Positions 55,389-64,000 are shown, counted from the first letter of the stretch. The stretch is DNA of 64,000 nt from Ktedonospora formicarum (GCF_016587355.1 NZ_BNJF01000001.1:496001-560000); one strand, 5' to 3'. Translations and numbers: made by a program. The notes: generated from the letters alone by a model not told the origin.

Positions 55389-56579
55389 TTATATGGTGGT
55401 CGTACGCCAGGGGTCCTCCTGGGCAAAAAAGTTGGGTGTTAACAGGCGATCCTCATAGGAGGTATGGAAAACAGGGGTCGCGGACCCCGAGAGAGGCGGC
55501 ACAATCCAACCCCAATCAGCGGGTAAAGGGCGACCCGCCTCAGCTTCGTTGCGCTGATGATGCATAAACTGACGCGAGGCGGTATGATGATCAATAATGG
55601 TCACGCCGTGGCGGGCGAAGGAAGACATGACAGCGACATTCAACTCCACCAGCGCGCGATCCTTCCAAAGCTCACGATCCGAACGTATATTGAGGCCCAT
55701 CTTGCTCGCGACCAGGGGCAGCAGATTATAGCGTTCAACATCTCCCAGGTTGCGCGCGCCAATCTCAGTACCCATATACCAACCATTAAAAGGGGCAGCC
55801 GTATAGGAAACCCCGCCAATTTCCAGACGCATATTTGAGATGACTGGGAGGGCATGCCATTTGAGCCCTAGATCGGCAAACCAGGAATACTCAGGATGGC
55901 TTAAGGGCACCTCTACAATGATGTCGCGAGGTAATTCAAAGAGCATTGGTGCCTGATGTGGCATCTGGATGACGATGGGCAAAATGTCGAAGGGTGTACC
56001 CGCGCCCCCCTTCCAACCCAGATGCCGCATACTCTCTGTCAGTTCACATAAGAGGGCATCCCCAGTAATGGAACCGTCGCTGTTTTTATACCCGGCATAG
56101 CGAATCAATTGAGGATTCCAGATGCGGATGCCAGGCTCGCCTGGTACCTGGGGCGCGAAGATTGATATCGCAGAACGAATCTTGCCGCCATTAGTAGCCC
56201 AACGAATATGCTCCACTAACGCCTCATAGATCTCTTCCGCCGTTTGTAGGTGACGCATATCATGGATCGCGAGCGACTTCCATTGCAGACGACCTATACA
56301 GCGTGAGTTATTCCTCCACGCCACACGCGCCCCATATGCCAGTTCATCTTCCCCCTGCCAATAGGTCCCCGTCTGCATAATCTCATCGTGGACCCGCGCC
56401 ATCTGTGGTACAAAGCCCGCGAAATTTCCCTGCTCCTGATGGTAGAGCGACAAATACGCCAGCGCCTCCACCATCACCTGCTGCCTCCCATCAACCAGCC
56501 TCATATCGGTTTTTCGCTGTATCCGTTGACCACTAACATAGTTAAGTGCTTCACCACCTGCTACATTCAGATGTACCAT
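55389..56579 (-). CDS. nos: Nitric oxide synthase oxygenase, bacterial type
   Basis: A 396-residue NOS oxygenase domain that makes NO and citrulline from arginine. The haem Cys is C94 in VAWRNNSRCIGR. Other hallmarks are WATNGGKIRSAISIF, IRIWNPQLIRYAGY, the arginine-binding Glu in GWYMGTEIGARNLGD, and the pterin-region WIVPPLSGSATPVFH. There is no reductase domain, as in other bacterial NOS, so electrons come from a separate flavodoxin or reductase. It is about 30 residues longer than Bacillus NOS at the N terminus. The ATG at 56579 has a strong AAGGAGGGG. The SDR lies 87 bases downstream and may be co-transcribed. Confidence 0.95.
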   Translation of the reverse strand: MVHLNVAGGEALNYVSGQRIQRKTDMRLVDGRQQVMVEALAYLSLYHQEQGNFAGFVPQMARVHDEIMQTGTYWQGEDELAYGARVAWRNNSRCIGRLQWKSLAIHDMRHLQTAEEIYEALVEHIRWATNGGKIRSAISIFAPQVPGEPGIRIWNPQLIRYAGYKNSDGSITGDALLCELTESMRHLGWKGGAGTPFDILPIVIQMPHQAPMLFELPRDIIVEVPLSHPEYSWFADLGLKWHALPVISNMRLEIGGVSYTAAPFNGWYMGTEIGARNLGDVERYNLLPLVASKMGLNIRSDRELWKDRALVELNVAVMSSFARHGVTIIDHHTASRQFMHHQRNEAEAGRPLPADWGWIVPPLSGSATPVFHTSYEDRLLTPNFFAQEDPWRTTTI

Positions 56580-56897
56580 TCACCCCTCCTTAAACCTCCA
56601 GAAGATAATCTTCATCATGGGGTACATCACAGCCCCTACAGTATTAGTAAGCAGAAGTATAACATATGCGCATTTAATAATGCAGTGATTCACAGATACT
56701 ATGAATAAACTTTCATAGTACTAAACAAACAGAAAAGGCATCAGATAAACATCACCCTTATTGCATATAAAAACTACTATATTCGCTCTTACCGCTGTAT
56801 AAAATGCCAGATTGGCAGCCGAAATCTTAAACTAAAATTCAGATTGTATAGCAATATTGTCCCTGTTTATGAAAAACAGCTCATTATATCAGGTGTC
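56580..56897. other. Gene-free AT-rich spacer upstream of nos
   Basis: About 320 bases, strongly AT-rich, between the minus-strand ETHE1-like gene's terminator and nos. It should hold the nos promoter on the minus strand, but I cannot name a clear hexamer pair. Confidence 0.45.
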
Positions 56898-56948
56898 AAC
56901 GAGAGGGTGAGCATGTCGCATGGAGTTGGACATGCTCACCCTCTCGTT
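56898..56948 (-). terminator. Terminator of the ETHE1-rhodanese gene
   Basis: A perfect 20-bp stem (56898-56917 with 56929-56948) with an 11-base loop, starting right at the stop codon of the minus-strand gene. Confidence 0.8.
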
Positions 56949-56949
56949 C

Positions 56950-58359
56950 TCAGCTCACGTACCCGGCTTGCACCCAGGCATTAAAACCGCCACAGACGTT
57001 CACGCACCGCTGGATGCCATGAGTAGCTAGCACACTCAGCGCGATGGCTGAACGTAGTCCACTCTGGCAATGAATAGCAATGGTCCGGTCAATTGGGAGT
57101 TCCTGTAAATGCTGCTCCAGATGACCAAGGGGAATATTGTGCGCGCCCTCGATATGCCCCTGGGCATATTCATCGGCGTTACGAACATCAAGGATATAGA
57201 TGTCACCCTGCGCCACCTGCTGCCGCAACTCAGAGACCTCGATCTGCGCCACCTGCTCGATGGTTCCATATCTATTGCGCCACTCCTCGATGCAGGTAGG
57301 AGGCCAATAGCCCCCGGTGAATGTCAGCCCAATCAAAACAAGCTTCTTCTGGGCCTGGATCGCAACGGCATGGTCGCCAATGAATAGCAAGGGACGATCA
57401 TATGGTAGCAACCATCCAGCCCAGGTTAGAAATGAGGCATGTAAGGGCAGGTTGAGGGTTCCTGGAATATGCCCGGAGGCATATTCCTCAGCTGAGCGAA
57501 TATCTACGACACATGCTTCTTCATCAAGGTAATCTTTCAAGTCCGTGAAGGGAAGCTCTGGTAATGACAACCTCAGACCCACTGGCTCAGGTCCGTCTTT
57601 ATTGACGCGTTTCATCTGGGTGAAATAGGTAGGGGGCTCGGGTTGCCTGGCTAGTACGGCTTGCACAAACAGACCTTCATCTTGCTCGCGGAAGGCCCAG
57701 TTAAAGCGCCGTTCATAGCCCAGCGTGCTCTGGGGGACCTCGCCAAGCGCGCGTCCACACGGACTACCAGCCCCATGCCCAGGCCAGATCTGAAGATAGT
57801 CAGGAAGCTTACGAATCTTTTGCAGAGAGCGAAAGAGTTGGCGCGCGCCTGCATCCATCGTGCCGGAGAGTCCCGCGACACGCTCAAGCAGATCGGGACG
57901 CCCAACATCACCAACGAAGAGGAAATCGCCACTGAAGAGACCCATCGGCGCATCAGCACTCGCAGTATCGGTGAGCAGGAACGAGAGATGTTCCGGGGTA
58001 TGCCCAGGAGTATGAAGAGCCTGGAGACGCACGTTTCCTATGGTAAAAGTATCGCCATCCTTGAGGAGTGAGGCACCCGCAGAGGCGGCATAAACATACT
58101 TCCACTCGGCAGGCCCCTCGTCGGAGAGATAAAGGCGTGCTCCTGTGAGCGAAGCCAGCTCGCGGGCGCCCGAGACAAAATCGGCATGTATATGCGTCTC
58201 CGTGACCGCAACAATGCGAAGGTTCTTGCTTCGCGCAAAGCTCATATATTGATCGAAGCGACAATTGGGATCGATCACCAGAGCCTCTCCGGTCGCAGAA
58301 CAGCCTATCAGGTAACTCGTCTGGGCTAAATCCTCATCGTAAAACGTGCGTAAGATCAT
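56950..58359 (-). CDS. ETHE1-like metallo-beta-lactamase hydrolase fused to two rhodanese domains
   Basis: A 469-residue protein. Residues 1-250 are a persulfide dioxygenase-like MBL fold: TETHIHADFVSGARELA, HTPGHTPEHLSFLL, FSGDFLFVGDVGRPDLL and IWPGHGAGSPCG. Two rhodanese domains follow. The first (VDIRSAEEYASGHIPGTLNLPL) has no Cys at the active-site loop, reading LFIGDHAVA, so it is likely inactive. The second has IAIHCQSGLRSAIAL, with the nucleophile at Cys431. It probably oxidises or transfers persulfide sulfur in sulfide and thiol handling. The ATG at 58359 follows GAAGGATG. Confidence 0.9.
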   Translation of the reverse strand: MILRTFYDEDLAQTSYLIGCSATGEALVIDPNCRFDQYMSFARSKNLRIVAVTETHIHADFVSGARELASLTGARLYLSDEGPAEWKYVYAASAGASLLKDGDTFTIGNVRLQALHTPGHTPEHLSFLLTDTASADAPMGLFSGDFLFVGDVGRPDLLERVAGLSGTMDAGARQLFRSLQKIRKLPDYLQIWPGHGAGSPCGRALGEVPQSTLGYERRFNWAFREQDEGLFVQAVLARQPEPPTYFTQMKRVNKDGPEPVGLRLSLPELPFTDLKDYLDEEACVVDIRSAEEYASGHIPGTLNLPLHASFLTWAGWLLPYDRPLLFIGDHAVAIQAQKKLVLIGLTFTGGYWPPTCIEEWRNRYGTIEQVAQIEVSELRQQVAQGDIYILDVRNADEYAQGHIEGAHNIPLGHLEQHLQELPIDRTIAIHCQSGLRSAIALSVLATHGIQRCVNVCGGFNAWVQAGYVS

Positions 58360-58393
58360 GAACTCATCCTTCCTCTACATCAGTGTATTGCTC

Positions 58394-58424
58394 AGTATAG
58401 CGCACTTCTCGCCTGACGAGAAGT
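58394..58424 (-). promoter_or_regulatory. Palindrome abutting a minus-10 element upstream of the ETHE1-rhodanese gene
   Basis: On the minus strand TATACT (58394-58399) lies just downstream of ACTTCTCG-TCAGG-CGAGAAGT (58404-58424), a 21-base inverted repeat placed where a repressor would cover the minus-35 region. The minus-35 hexamer itself is poor. Confidence 0.4.
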
Positions 58425-58520
58425 CGCTTTACAGCTTTGAGCCCGGCGCACGACATCGAGCACCTTCACTCTTATTGTACCAATTTTCCATCGTAGAAGA
58501 AGTGAACAATGAAGATTACA

Positions 58521-60086
58521 TTAGTAAGAATGTAAGATAGCCTGCCAGCTATGAGTCATTACCTCCACGTCGGCATCGCTAGGGGCGAGATTGCCATACC
58601 GCGTGCGGTTATAGATATCAGTAAGCAGCACAAGCTCGGCTGTGTTCCTCGGAAAGTATATATACAATCGTTGCTGAAACTCGCGAGGTGTCTCATGGTA
58701 ATACCGAGCACAGCCACGGTGAAAGGCGAGTAAGAGCAACTCTCGGTAAATTTCACGGATACTACGCGTGGCATGAGGGCCACTTAGCGCCTCATGCCAC
58801 ATAGGGAAGCCAGGGCTCTTTGAGATCAAAATTGCCTTCCGGATGAAGAGCCAGCGCCAGATTGCATTGAGTAGCGCTCGCGCCTGTCTGACAAACAAGT
58901 CCCAGGACCAGATGGTCACGTGATATTCTTCAATGACAGCATTCCCCCATCGTTCGCGCGTCGCATAGCGTATCCAGGCCCGGTTCGTCAATAGGTAGCC
59001 AATAAGCATTGCCAGCAGGACAATCCCCCCTACCCTCCAGAGTACCGGAACCGAAGCTAATCCAAGGAATGATGGGTCCAAGTGCTTTGTGCCTGGCGTT
59101 GCCGGATTCATATCTGGCTGCGCCGAAGTTTGCGCATTTTGCCCAACCTCGAGCAACTGCCGCCAGAGGGACAGGAGTGGTTCTAGCATTGTGCGCAGCC
59201 ATATCGGCGTCATCAGCGCGACAATGAGCAGAGCTATCAGGAGCAGAAAAAAACCAAGGAGCACGACCCCAAGCCCCAGTGAGCGCTCCTGCTCTGCCAC
59301 ACTCCCCAGCAATCCAAACGCATAATCGTGCTCGCGGCGCTTCTCCATGACCAGAGCCAGGGCGTGAGCCAGGAGGCCCAGAGTGAGAAGGGCGGGAATA
59401 TCCAACAGCAACACGTTATCCACATCATAGCGGCTTACTAGAGCTCGAAGCAGCAAGGCTACAAGAAGCAGACCCACGCCAATTTTCAGGGTCTGAGCGA
59501 CCTCTCCCGCCTCTCTCCTGCGGCGCACCAACCAGAGTGCTCGCACACCGAAAAAGCTTGCCAGGATAAAGATAAATAAAAGCTGGGCAAGACGCGCGGG
59601 TACCATTTGCAGATCGTTGAGCAGAGCCATCAGCCAGCGCGTATCCAGCAAAGACGCGGATGTGGTATAGAAGCTCACCCAGATTGTGACCAGCACTAGC
59701 GCGCAAAAAGAGAGGCCCAGCACGATACTGGCAAAGAGTCGCTGCCGCTCAAATAAAAAAGGCAGACGACGTAACCACCTCCCAGGTAAGAAACCAGCGA
59801 GCGCGCCTCGCGCCTGCACCAGAAGCAGCATCAGGCAGGAAAGCAGAAAGAGCCACCAGAAGGGAACAACGTGCTCCGCACCGGCAAAAGAAGACATGCT
59901 CGCCATGCCCTTCAGGACCGCCAGTACGATGCAGGCATCCAACAGAGCCAGCAAATAAGGCAACACTCTCTCACCCAGACTTGCGGTGCGCTCTACATTA
60001 GAGGATCGCGTCATCCAGGCAGCGCGACGTCGTCTGAAGCCAAGCGACATCCGGTCATTATGAGGAGCCATTACAGGTGTCTTCAT
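58521..60086 (-). CDS. Multi-helix membrane protein with C-terminal DUF4129-like domain
   Basis: A 521-residue membrane protein. It has about eight hydrophobic helices between residues 40 and 400, for example LLALLDACIVLAVLKG, WWLFLLSCLMLLLVQA and LGLGVVLLGFFLLLIALLIVALM. The soluble C-terminal part (IREIYRELLLLAFHRGCARYYHETPREF, ELVLLTDIYNRTRYG) matches DUF4129. DUF4129 domains often occur with transglutaminase-like proteins and MoxR-type operons of unknown role; no such partner is seen here. The ATG at 60086 follows AAGGGGTGCCCC; earlier in-frame starts have no such site. Confidence 0.75.
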   Translation of the reverse strand: MKTPVMAPHNDRMSLGFRRRRAAWMTRSSNVERTASLGERVLPYLLALLDACIVLAVLKGMASMSSFAGAEHVVPFWWLFLLSCLMLLLVQARGALAGFLPGRWLRRLPFLFERQRLFASIVLGLSFCALVLVTIWVSFYTTSASLLDTRWLMALLNDLQMVPARLAQLLFIFILASFFGVRALWLVRRRREAGEVAQTLKIGVGLLLVALLLRALVSRYDVDNVLLLDIPALLTLGLLAHALALVMEKRREHDYAFGLLGSVAEQERSLGLGVVLLGFFLLLIALLIVALMTPIWLRTMLEPLLSLWRQLLEVGQNAQTSAQPDMNPATPGTKHLDPSFLGLASVPVLWRVGGIVLLAMLIGYLLTNRAWIRYATRERWGNAVIEEYHVTIWSWDLFVRQARALLNAIWRWLFIRKAILISKSPGFPMWHEALSGPHATRSIREIYRELLLLAFHRGCARYYHETPREFQQRLYIYFPRNTAELVLLTDIYNRTRYGNLAPSDADVEVMTHSWQAILHSY

Positions 60087-60379
60087 GGGGCACCCCTTAA
60101 CGCGGGTAATGAAAACCGATAGCCTCGCACTATCACATCTTGCGATAAAAGTATTGGCCAACGCCGCCTGAGCGGCGGCGAGCTTCGCCGCCACATAGTT
60201 CCATTTCAGGCTGAGTTTGTGTTGCGCGACGTCTGAGCATTCCAGGCGGTTGCGCTCAGGCAAATGAATGGCTTGCTATGTTGGAGCAGGGCATTAAATA
60301 GAATAATATATCTATATTCTACGTGTTCACAGGGTAGAATATCACAAAAATAAACAAACGTAAGCTTTCTACAAAAAAG
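60087..60379. other. Spacer with a GC-rich dispersed repeat
   Basis: About 290 bases between the DUF4129 gene and the esterase terminator. It contains the second copy of the 31-base dispersed repeat and a GC-rich palindromic stretch near 60160-60195. No gene is supported. Confidence 0.5.
60154..60184 (-). repeat. 31-base dispersed repeat, copy 2
   Basis: The reverse complement matches 27 of 31 bases of 37105-37135, including GCCGCTCAGGCGGC. Confidence 0.55.
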
Positions 60380-60413
60380 AGCTGGGGCGCATATAAAAAT
60401 ATGCGCCCCAGCT
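60380..60413 (-). terminator. Intrinsic terminator of the esterase gene
   Basis: A perfect 15-bp stem (60380-60394 with 60399-60413) with a 4-base loop, followed on the minus strand by CTTTTTT, 20 bases after the esterase stop. Confidence 0.9.
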
Positions 60414-60434
60414 TCAATAACTAACAAGAGGAGT

Positions 60435-61462
60435 CTAGCGCGGGCTCAGACGCTCGGCAAGGTACTTCAAACTCAGAGGATAGCGATACTCAATCGCGGA
60501 ATGCGTACCATCGAAAAGCTCAAAGAAGATGTCTTTCACGCCAATCTTCTCCAACTCACGCTTGAAGGCTTCAGCCCCTAGATCCAGGTAGAACTGATCC
60601 CGGTTGCCAGCATCAATGTAAATGGCCTTGAGCGAACGTAACCCCTCGGCATGCGCGGGTACCATACGCACCGGGTCCCAGCGTAGCCAACGCTCCCAGA
60701 TCTCAGGCCTTAACTCGCCAGTTCTCGTATCGTAGGGAAGTTGAACCGTTCCATCTTCGTCCGTCGAGTAGCACGCAGCCATGCACCAGTCGTTGATTAA
60801 GGGCATATCACTCGCCTTACTCATGGCGGGACGACTGCGGAAATCCTCCCAGAACTTCTCAAACGAGCCATTATAGTGATCGCGCAAGGCACGCACAGAG
60901 GCAGGGAATTCCAACAGATAGCAGGTCTCGAAGAGCGCGTCACCAGCATGGGTCGCCAGTCCGCCCCAGAGGTCAGGGCGCAGCATAGGCGTAATCATCG
61001 CGCCATAGCCCCCACTGGACTTGCCAGCAATGCCCCGGTGCTCGCGCTGCGGCAGAGTACGGTAGTGAGCATCAACCCAGGGTACAATCTCGTCACAGAG
61101 ATAGGTATGATAGCGCCCGGTTCCAGGCGAGTCTACAAACTGACTCCCGCCATATGTGGTCCAGCAATCAACCCAGACAACAATGCAAGGGGAGCCTCTT
61201 TGCGAGCGAAGAGCTCATCGGCAAGTTCGGGAAAATTCTTGCGGAAAGCCGTACGGTTGCGCCACATATCAAGCTGGCCTGTCATACCCTGAATCTGATA
61301 GATTGTGGGATAGCGCCGCTCAGGCTCATCATCATAGCCCGGTGGTAGATAGACCCAGAGTGGGCGCGCGGATGGATCACCCAGGGGATTGTTCTTCAGG
61401 ACGTCGCTCTGAAAGACATGCTCTTCAAAGCGTCCGCTCATCTGTGTAGACCAGGGATGCAT
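60435..61462 (-). CDS. Putative esterase, esterase D-like alpha/beta hydrolase (frameshifted)
   Basis: Two frames hold one enzyme. The first (61462 to 61133) has PLWVYLPPGYDDEPERRYP and the oxyanion region YQIQGMTGQ, then drifts out of frame after KEAP. In another frame, translated from about 61187, the protein continues PCIVVWVDCWTTYGGSQF, then HRGIAGKSSGGYGAM, whose Ser is the nucleophile. That frame runs through the downstream block to DGTHSAIEYR, supplying the His. Adding one base to the G4 run on the plus strand (61189-61192) restores the whole, 342 residues. It fits the esterase D or putative esterase family; the substrate is unknown. It ends in a strong terminator and follows the ADP-ribosylglycohydrolase gene. 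Confidence 0.8.
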
Positions 61463-61557
61463 AAAATAACCTCTTTCTCCAAGCTGACTCGTCACGAATG
61501 AGGTGGCGTATGAACGCCACCTCTCGTTATTATATGCGATCCCAGGAGAAGACAGTT

Positions 61558-63663
61558 TTAGCTGGCAGGTTGAATGCGTACCACATCACAACCAATATGG
61601 CCCTCTTCACAGACCAGGGCTATCCCACCGCCATTCAAGGGAGAATTTTCATCCAGCACATCAAAGATTAGCTCGCTATCGATGAAAGCCTGGATGCGAT
61701 CACCTACGACTTGCAAGCTGAACTGGTAAGACTTCTCAAGCTCCCACACATGAGCCGCCTCACTGAGCACCTGCTCACCATCCAGCACCTTGAGCAACTG
61801 CACCTGCCCGGTATTGGTCAACAGCAACGCATAATAACGACGTAATCCCTGCACACGGGCCGCGATCCCAAAAGCGCGCGCCAGATGGGGTTTAATAGTC
61901 GCGCTCACGCGATAGTCTTGCCACTCGCGCCCACCCTGACTTACCATGCCTCTTCCAGCATTCTGGATCAGGCGGAACGACTCAGGCCAGAACCCCTCAA
62001 ACTGATCCACAGCATTCACCCAGGCACGCAAACGCATTTCGCTATTGCCGCGTGTACCTGTAAGAGTTGTATCAGGCACACCGTCCCAACCGAGAGAATC
62101 CAGGTAGAGACGGCCCTCTTGCCCAGGCTCTACGTCAAGTGCGAAGCCAACCTCAACGATAGGTGCGCCCTGTGTATCGGGAATACGCCATGCGCAGGTT
62201 TGCTCCTCGCCTGCGCGAAACAGAGAAGCAGGGCCCAGGATAGTATCCAGGTTGTTCTCGTCATTGTATATATGAACAAAGGTCCGCACGCTCACAGATG
62301 TCGCATTCTTAGAATCGGCAATCAGGCGCGCGGTCAGCAGTTGACCAGCGTACAGTGTAGGCGAGGCATATAGGCCATAGTCGGGCATCTGACGCGCGGA
62401 TGGTGGAATAAATGTGGGTGTGCCCACCAGAGTTGGCTGGCTGACTCCACGATACGCAATGGCGAGGCAGCGCTGCCCCTCAATAGTCGGATGCGACTCG
62501 TTCTGAAGCACAACACTCCCATCCTGCTCATCAACCTGGAAGCCCTGCACAGAACCTGGGAACGAGAAGTGGAAGCGCGCACCATCCTTTGGTTGAGCAA
62601 AAGACTGACCAGCCAACGCATATCCAATGCTAACAACGTGATACGCCTCATTAACGGCATCTGTAATCGCGCGTCCACCATCGGCGGTTGGCATATAGAG
62701 CCGATCCGCGATAGGTCCTCTCCAATCGGGCCCACCCTCCAAACCTCGCAAGCCATTCTTGATCCCAAGCAGACAACCGACATTCCCAGAATTACAATCA
62801 GTATCCCAACCACAAGTATTGACGATCATCAGTGACTTGTGTACATCATCCTCTCCATAAAGCAGAGCAAGGATAATCAGAGCATGATTGGGGATAACAT
62901 GGCAGTTACCACCATAGCGCTCATAGCCATAGCGCTCCACGATCCGTTCGCGGGTGACACGCCAATCAGGCTCCTCCCGATGCCAGGCGCGGATATCCTC
63001 GATCAACCGCGCCACCAGGGAATCACTCGGAATCACCGAGAGGCCAACGTCAAGTAGCTTCTGCATATCAGATTCTACGAAGGCAGCAGCCTCCATCGCC
63101 GCGATTACCTGGGCGGCATAGACGGCCTCTCCATCATGGCTAACACTTCCTGCTCTCCACGCGAGTTCCGCCGCCTGGACTGGATTACTCGGCGAGACCA
63201 TGCCCCAGCCATCGATAAAGATTTGCGCGCCGATCTGTTCAGCGACAATCTGCCCATTCAGGGCAATGGATCCACTTTGTGGCGCGGGAATGCCTGCCTT
63301 CAGGCGCAGATAGGCGGTATGCTCAGTCGAATTGCCCATCCCACCCCACCAGAGGATCGTACGCTGCTCAATGATATAGTTCAGCCATGTCTGCCCAATC
63401 TGGGCAGGGGTCAGGTCCAGAGTATTGCCATAATCGGGCAACGCGCGCAAAAAAGTAAAAGTGCCAGTAAGGTCATCATCGGTCACAACCAGCGGCACGC
63501 CCAATTTCTCATGCACATAATCGCGGATCTCGCCAAGCTCGCTCATGATGCGCTCATAGGTCCAGCCCTCGAAAGGACGACCAAGGTAGACACCAATCAA
63601 TTTGCCAAGCACTCCAGCATACACACGCTCAACATAATCTTCAGGAAAGCTGTATGCAGACAT
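61558..63663 (-). CDS. ADP-ribosylglycohydrolase family protein with C-terminal carbohydrate-binding-like domain
   Basis: A 701-residue protein. Residues 1-330 match the ADP-ribosylglycohydrolase fold: VYAGVLGKLIGVYLGRP, VTDDDLTGTFTFL with the metal Asp cluster, and NTCGWDTDCNSGNVGCLLGI, the second metal site. Residues 400-560 form a beta-rich region, and residues 570-701 (FRLIQNAGRGMV, ATIKPHLARAFGIAARVQGLRRYY, QAFIDSELIFDV) resemble a LamG or DUF1080 jelly roll. Such extra domains suggest a sugar-linked substrate rather than protein de-ADP-ribosylation. No signal peptide is obvious. I chose the ATG at 63663, where the domain begins. An esterase gene follows. Confidence 0.85.
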   Translation of the reverse strand: MSAYSFPEDYVERVYAGVLGKLIGVYLGRPFEGWTYERIMSELGEIRDYVHEKLGVPLVVTDDDLTGTFTFLRALPDYGNTLDLTPAQIGQTWLNYIIEQRTILWWGGMGNSTEHTAYLRLKAGIPAPQSGSIALNGQIVAEQIGAQIFIDGWGMVSPSNPVQAAELAWRAGSVSHDGEAVYAAQVIAAMEAAAFVESDMQKLLDVGLSVIPSDSLVARLIEDIRAWHREEPDWRVTRERIVERYGYERYGGNCHVIPNHALIILALLYGEDDVHKSLMIVNTCGWDTDCNSGNVGCLLGIKNGLRGLEGGPDWRGPIADRLYMPTADGGRAITDAVNEAYHVVSIGYALAGQSFAQPKDGARFHFSFPGSVQGFQVDEQDGSVVLQNESHPTIEGQRCLAIAYRGVSQPTLVGTPTFIPPSARQMPDYGLYASPTLYAGQLLTARLIADSKNATSVSVRTFVHIYNDENNLDTILGPASLFRAGEEQTCAWRIPDTQGAPIVEVGFALDVEPGQEGRLYLDSLGWDGVPDTTLTGTRGNSEMRLRAWVNAVDQFEGFWPESFRLIQNAGRGMVSQGGREWQDYRVSATIKPHLARAFGIAARVQGLRRYYALLLTNTGQVQLLKVLDGEQVLSEAAHVWELEKSYQFSLQVVGDRIQAFIDSELIFDVLDENSPLNGGGIALVCEEGHIGCDVVRIQPAS

Positions 63664-63923
63664 GTAAAATATACTCTCTAGTCTCGTAAATACTCTCTGG
63701 CTCCAAGTCAGGAGTAGAAAAATCAAGATATAAATAAAAGAAGTTCATCTGCCTGGTACGAATAGCGCCGCGCACCACTCACATGTAAAGGCTATCACCC
63801 ATTTCCAACTCATACAAACCCATGAATGCACTTCTGCTCCGAGTATATCACCGAAAACGCGTGGCTAGCATACGGATCAGATGACCTCCAGACTTTCTAA
63901 ATGCCGTGATGACTACCAAGAAT
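63664..63923. other. Gene-free spacer
   Basis: About 260 bases before the last hairpin. No gene, repeat or clear promoter is seen. Confidence 0.4.
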
Positions 63924-63959
63924 AAACCGCTCGCCAGCCTGCTAGCTGACGAGCGGTTT
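63924..63959 (-). terminator. Hairpin near the window end
   Basis: A 15-bp stem with one mismatch (63924-63938 with 63945-63959) and a 6-base loop. It lies just downstream of a possible minus-strand stop codon at 63976. Confidence 0.6.
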
Positions 63960-63975
63960 GCCATAAAGGATAGCC

Positions 63976-64000
63976 TTATAAACCGACGGTACCACCTACC
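63976..64000 (-). CDS. Possible C-terminal end of a gene running out of the window
   Basis: On the minus strand the last bases read VGGTVGL followed by a TAA at 63978-63976, and a hairpin lies 17 bases further on. Only seven codons are visible, so this is a weak call. Confidence 0.25.

Overview
The window looks like a chromosomal segment from a Chloroflexota bacterium, most likely class Ktedonobacteria. This is inference from gene content: Hanks-type kinases fused to WD40 propellers, TreT-like trehalose synthase, tandem universal stress proteins, a secreted propeller protein with actinobacterial-style FDGG/FSDWTL repeats, and a GC content near one half. I see no rRNA, tRNA, CRISPR array, prophage, transposase or origin.

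Layout. 1-6.6 kb: end of an unknown gene, two TIM-barrel sugar isomerase-like genes with a lipoprotein, and a large secreted PQQ-type propeller protein. 6.7-11.1 kb: a TetR regulator divergent from a phenylacetyl-CoA epoxidase operon (paaA, paaD, paaB, paaC) ending in an enoyl-CoA hydratase that carries the zinc ribbon normally found on PaaD. 11.3-20.4 kb: a zinc-ribbon membrane protein, ergothioneine genes egtB-egtD, a DUF2795 protein, two double-domain universal stress proteins and a TreT-like glycosyltransferase. 20.6-22.3 kb: RecQ. 22.4-34.3 kb: a peptidoglycan scavenging locus made of a secreted amidase divergent from a sugar ABC importer, NamZ, AnmK, MurQ, NagZ and a GNAT protein. 34.4-45.3 kb: glycerol facilitator-like channel, aldo/keto reductase, HdeD-like protein, GrpE, fasciclin protein, cytidine deaminase and two adjacent kinase-WD40 genes. 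45.6-49 kb: convergent glpK and glpD, with a degenerate repeat array upstream of glpD. 49.2-64 kb: MerR plus dehydrogenase with matching operators, Eis-like acetyltransferase, SMP-30 lactonase, MFS transporter, SDR, a bacterial nitric oxide synthase, an ETHE1-like hydrolase with two rhodanese domains, a DUF4129 protein, an esterase and an ADP-ribosylglycohydrolase fusion.

The most coherent system is the peptidoglycan locus. A Tat-exported amidase would strip stem peptides outside the cell, the ABC importer would take up muro-sugars, and cytoplasmic NagZ and NamZ would cut them. AnmK and MurQ would then bring the MurNAc part to GlcNAc-6-phosphate. Substrate assignment is inference from the neighbourhood.

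A warning runs through the window. Five genes (amidase, solute-binding protein, one kinase, MFS transporter, esterase) are split by a frameshift. In every case adding one G or C to a G/C run restores a full-length protein. The shared pattern points to homopolymer under-calls in the assembly rather than five real pseudogenes.
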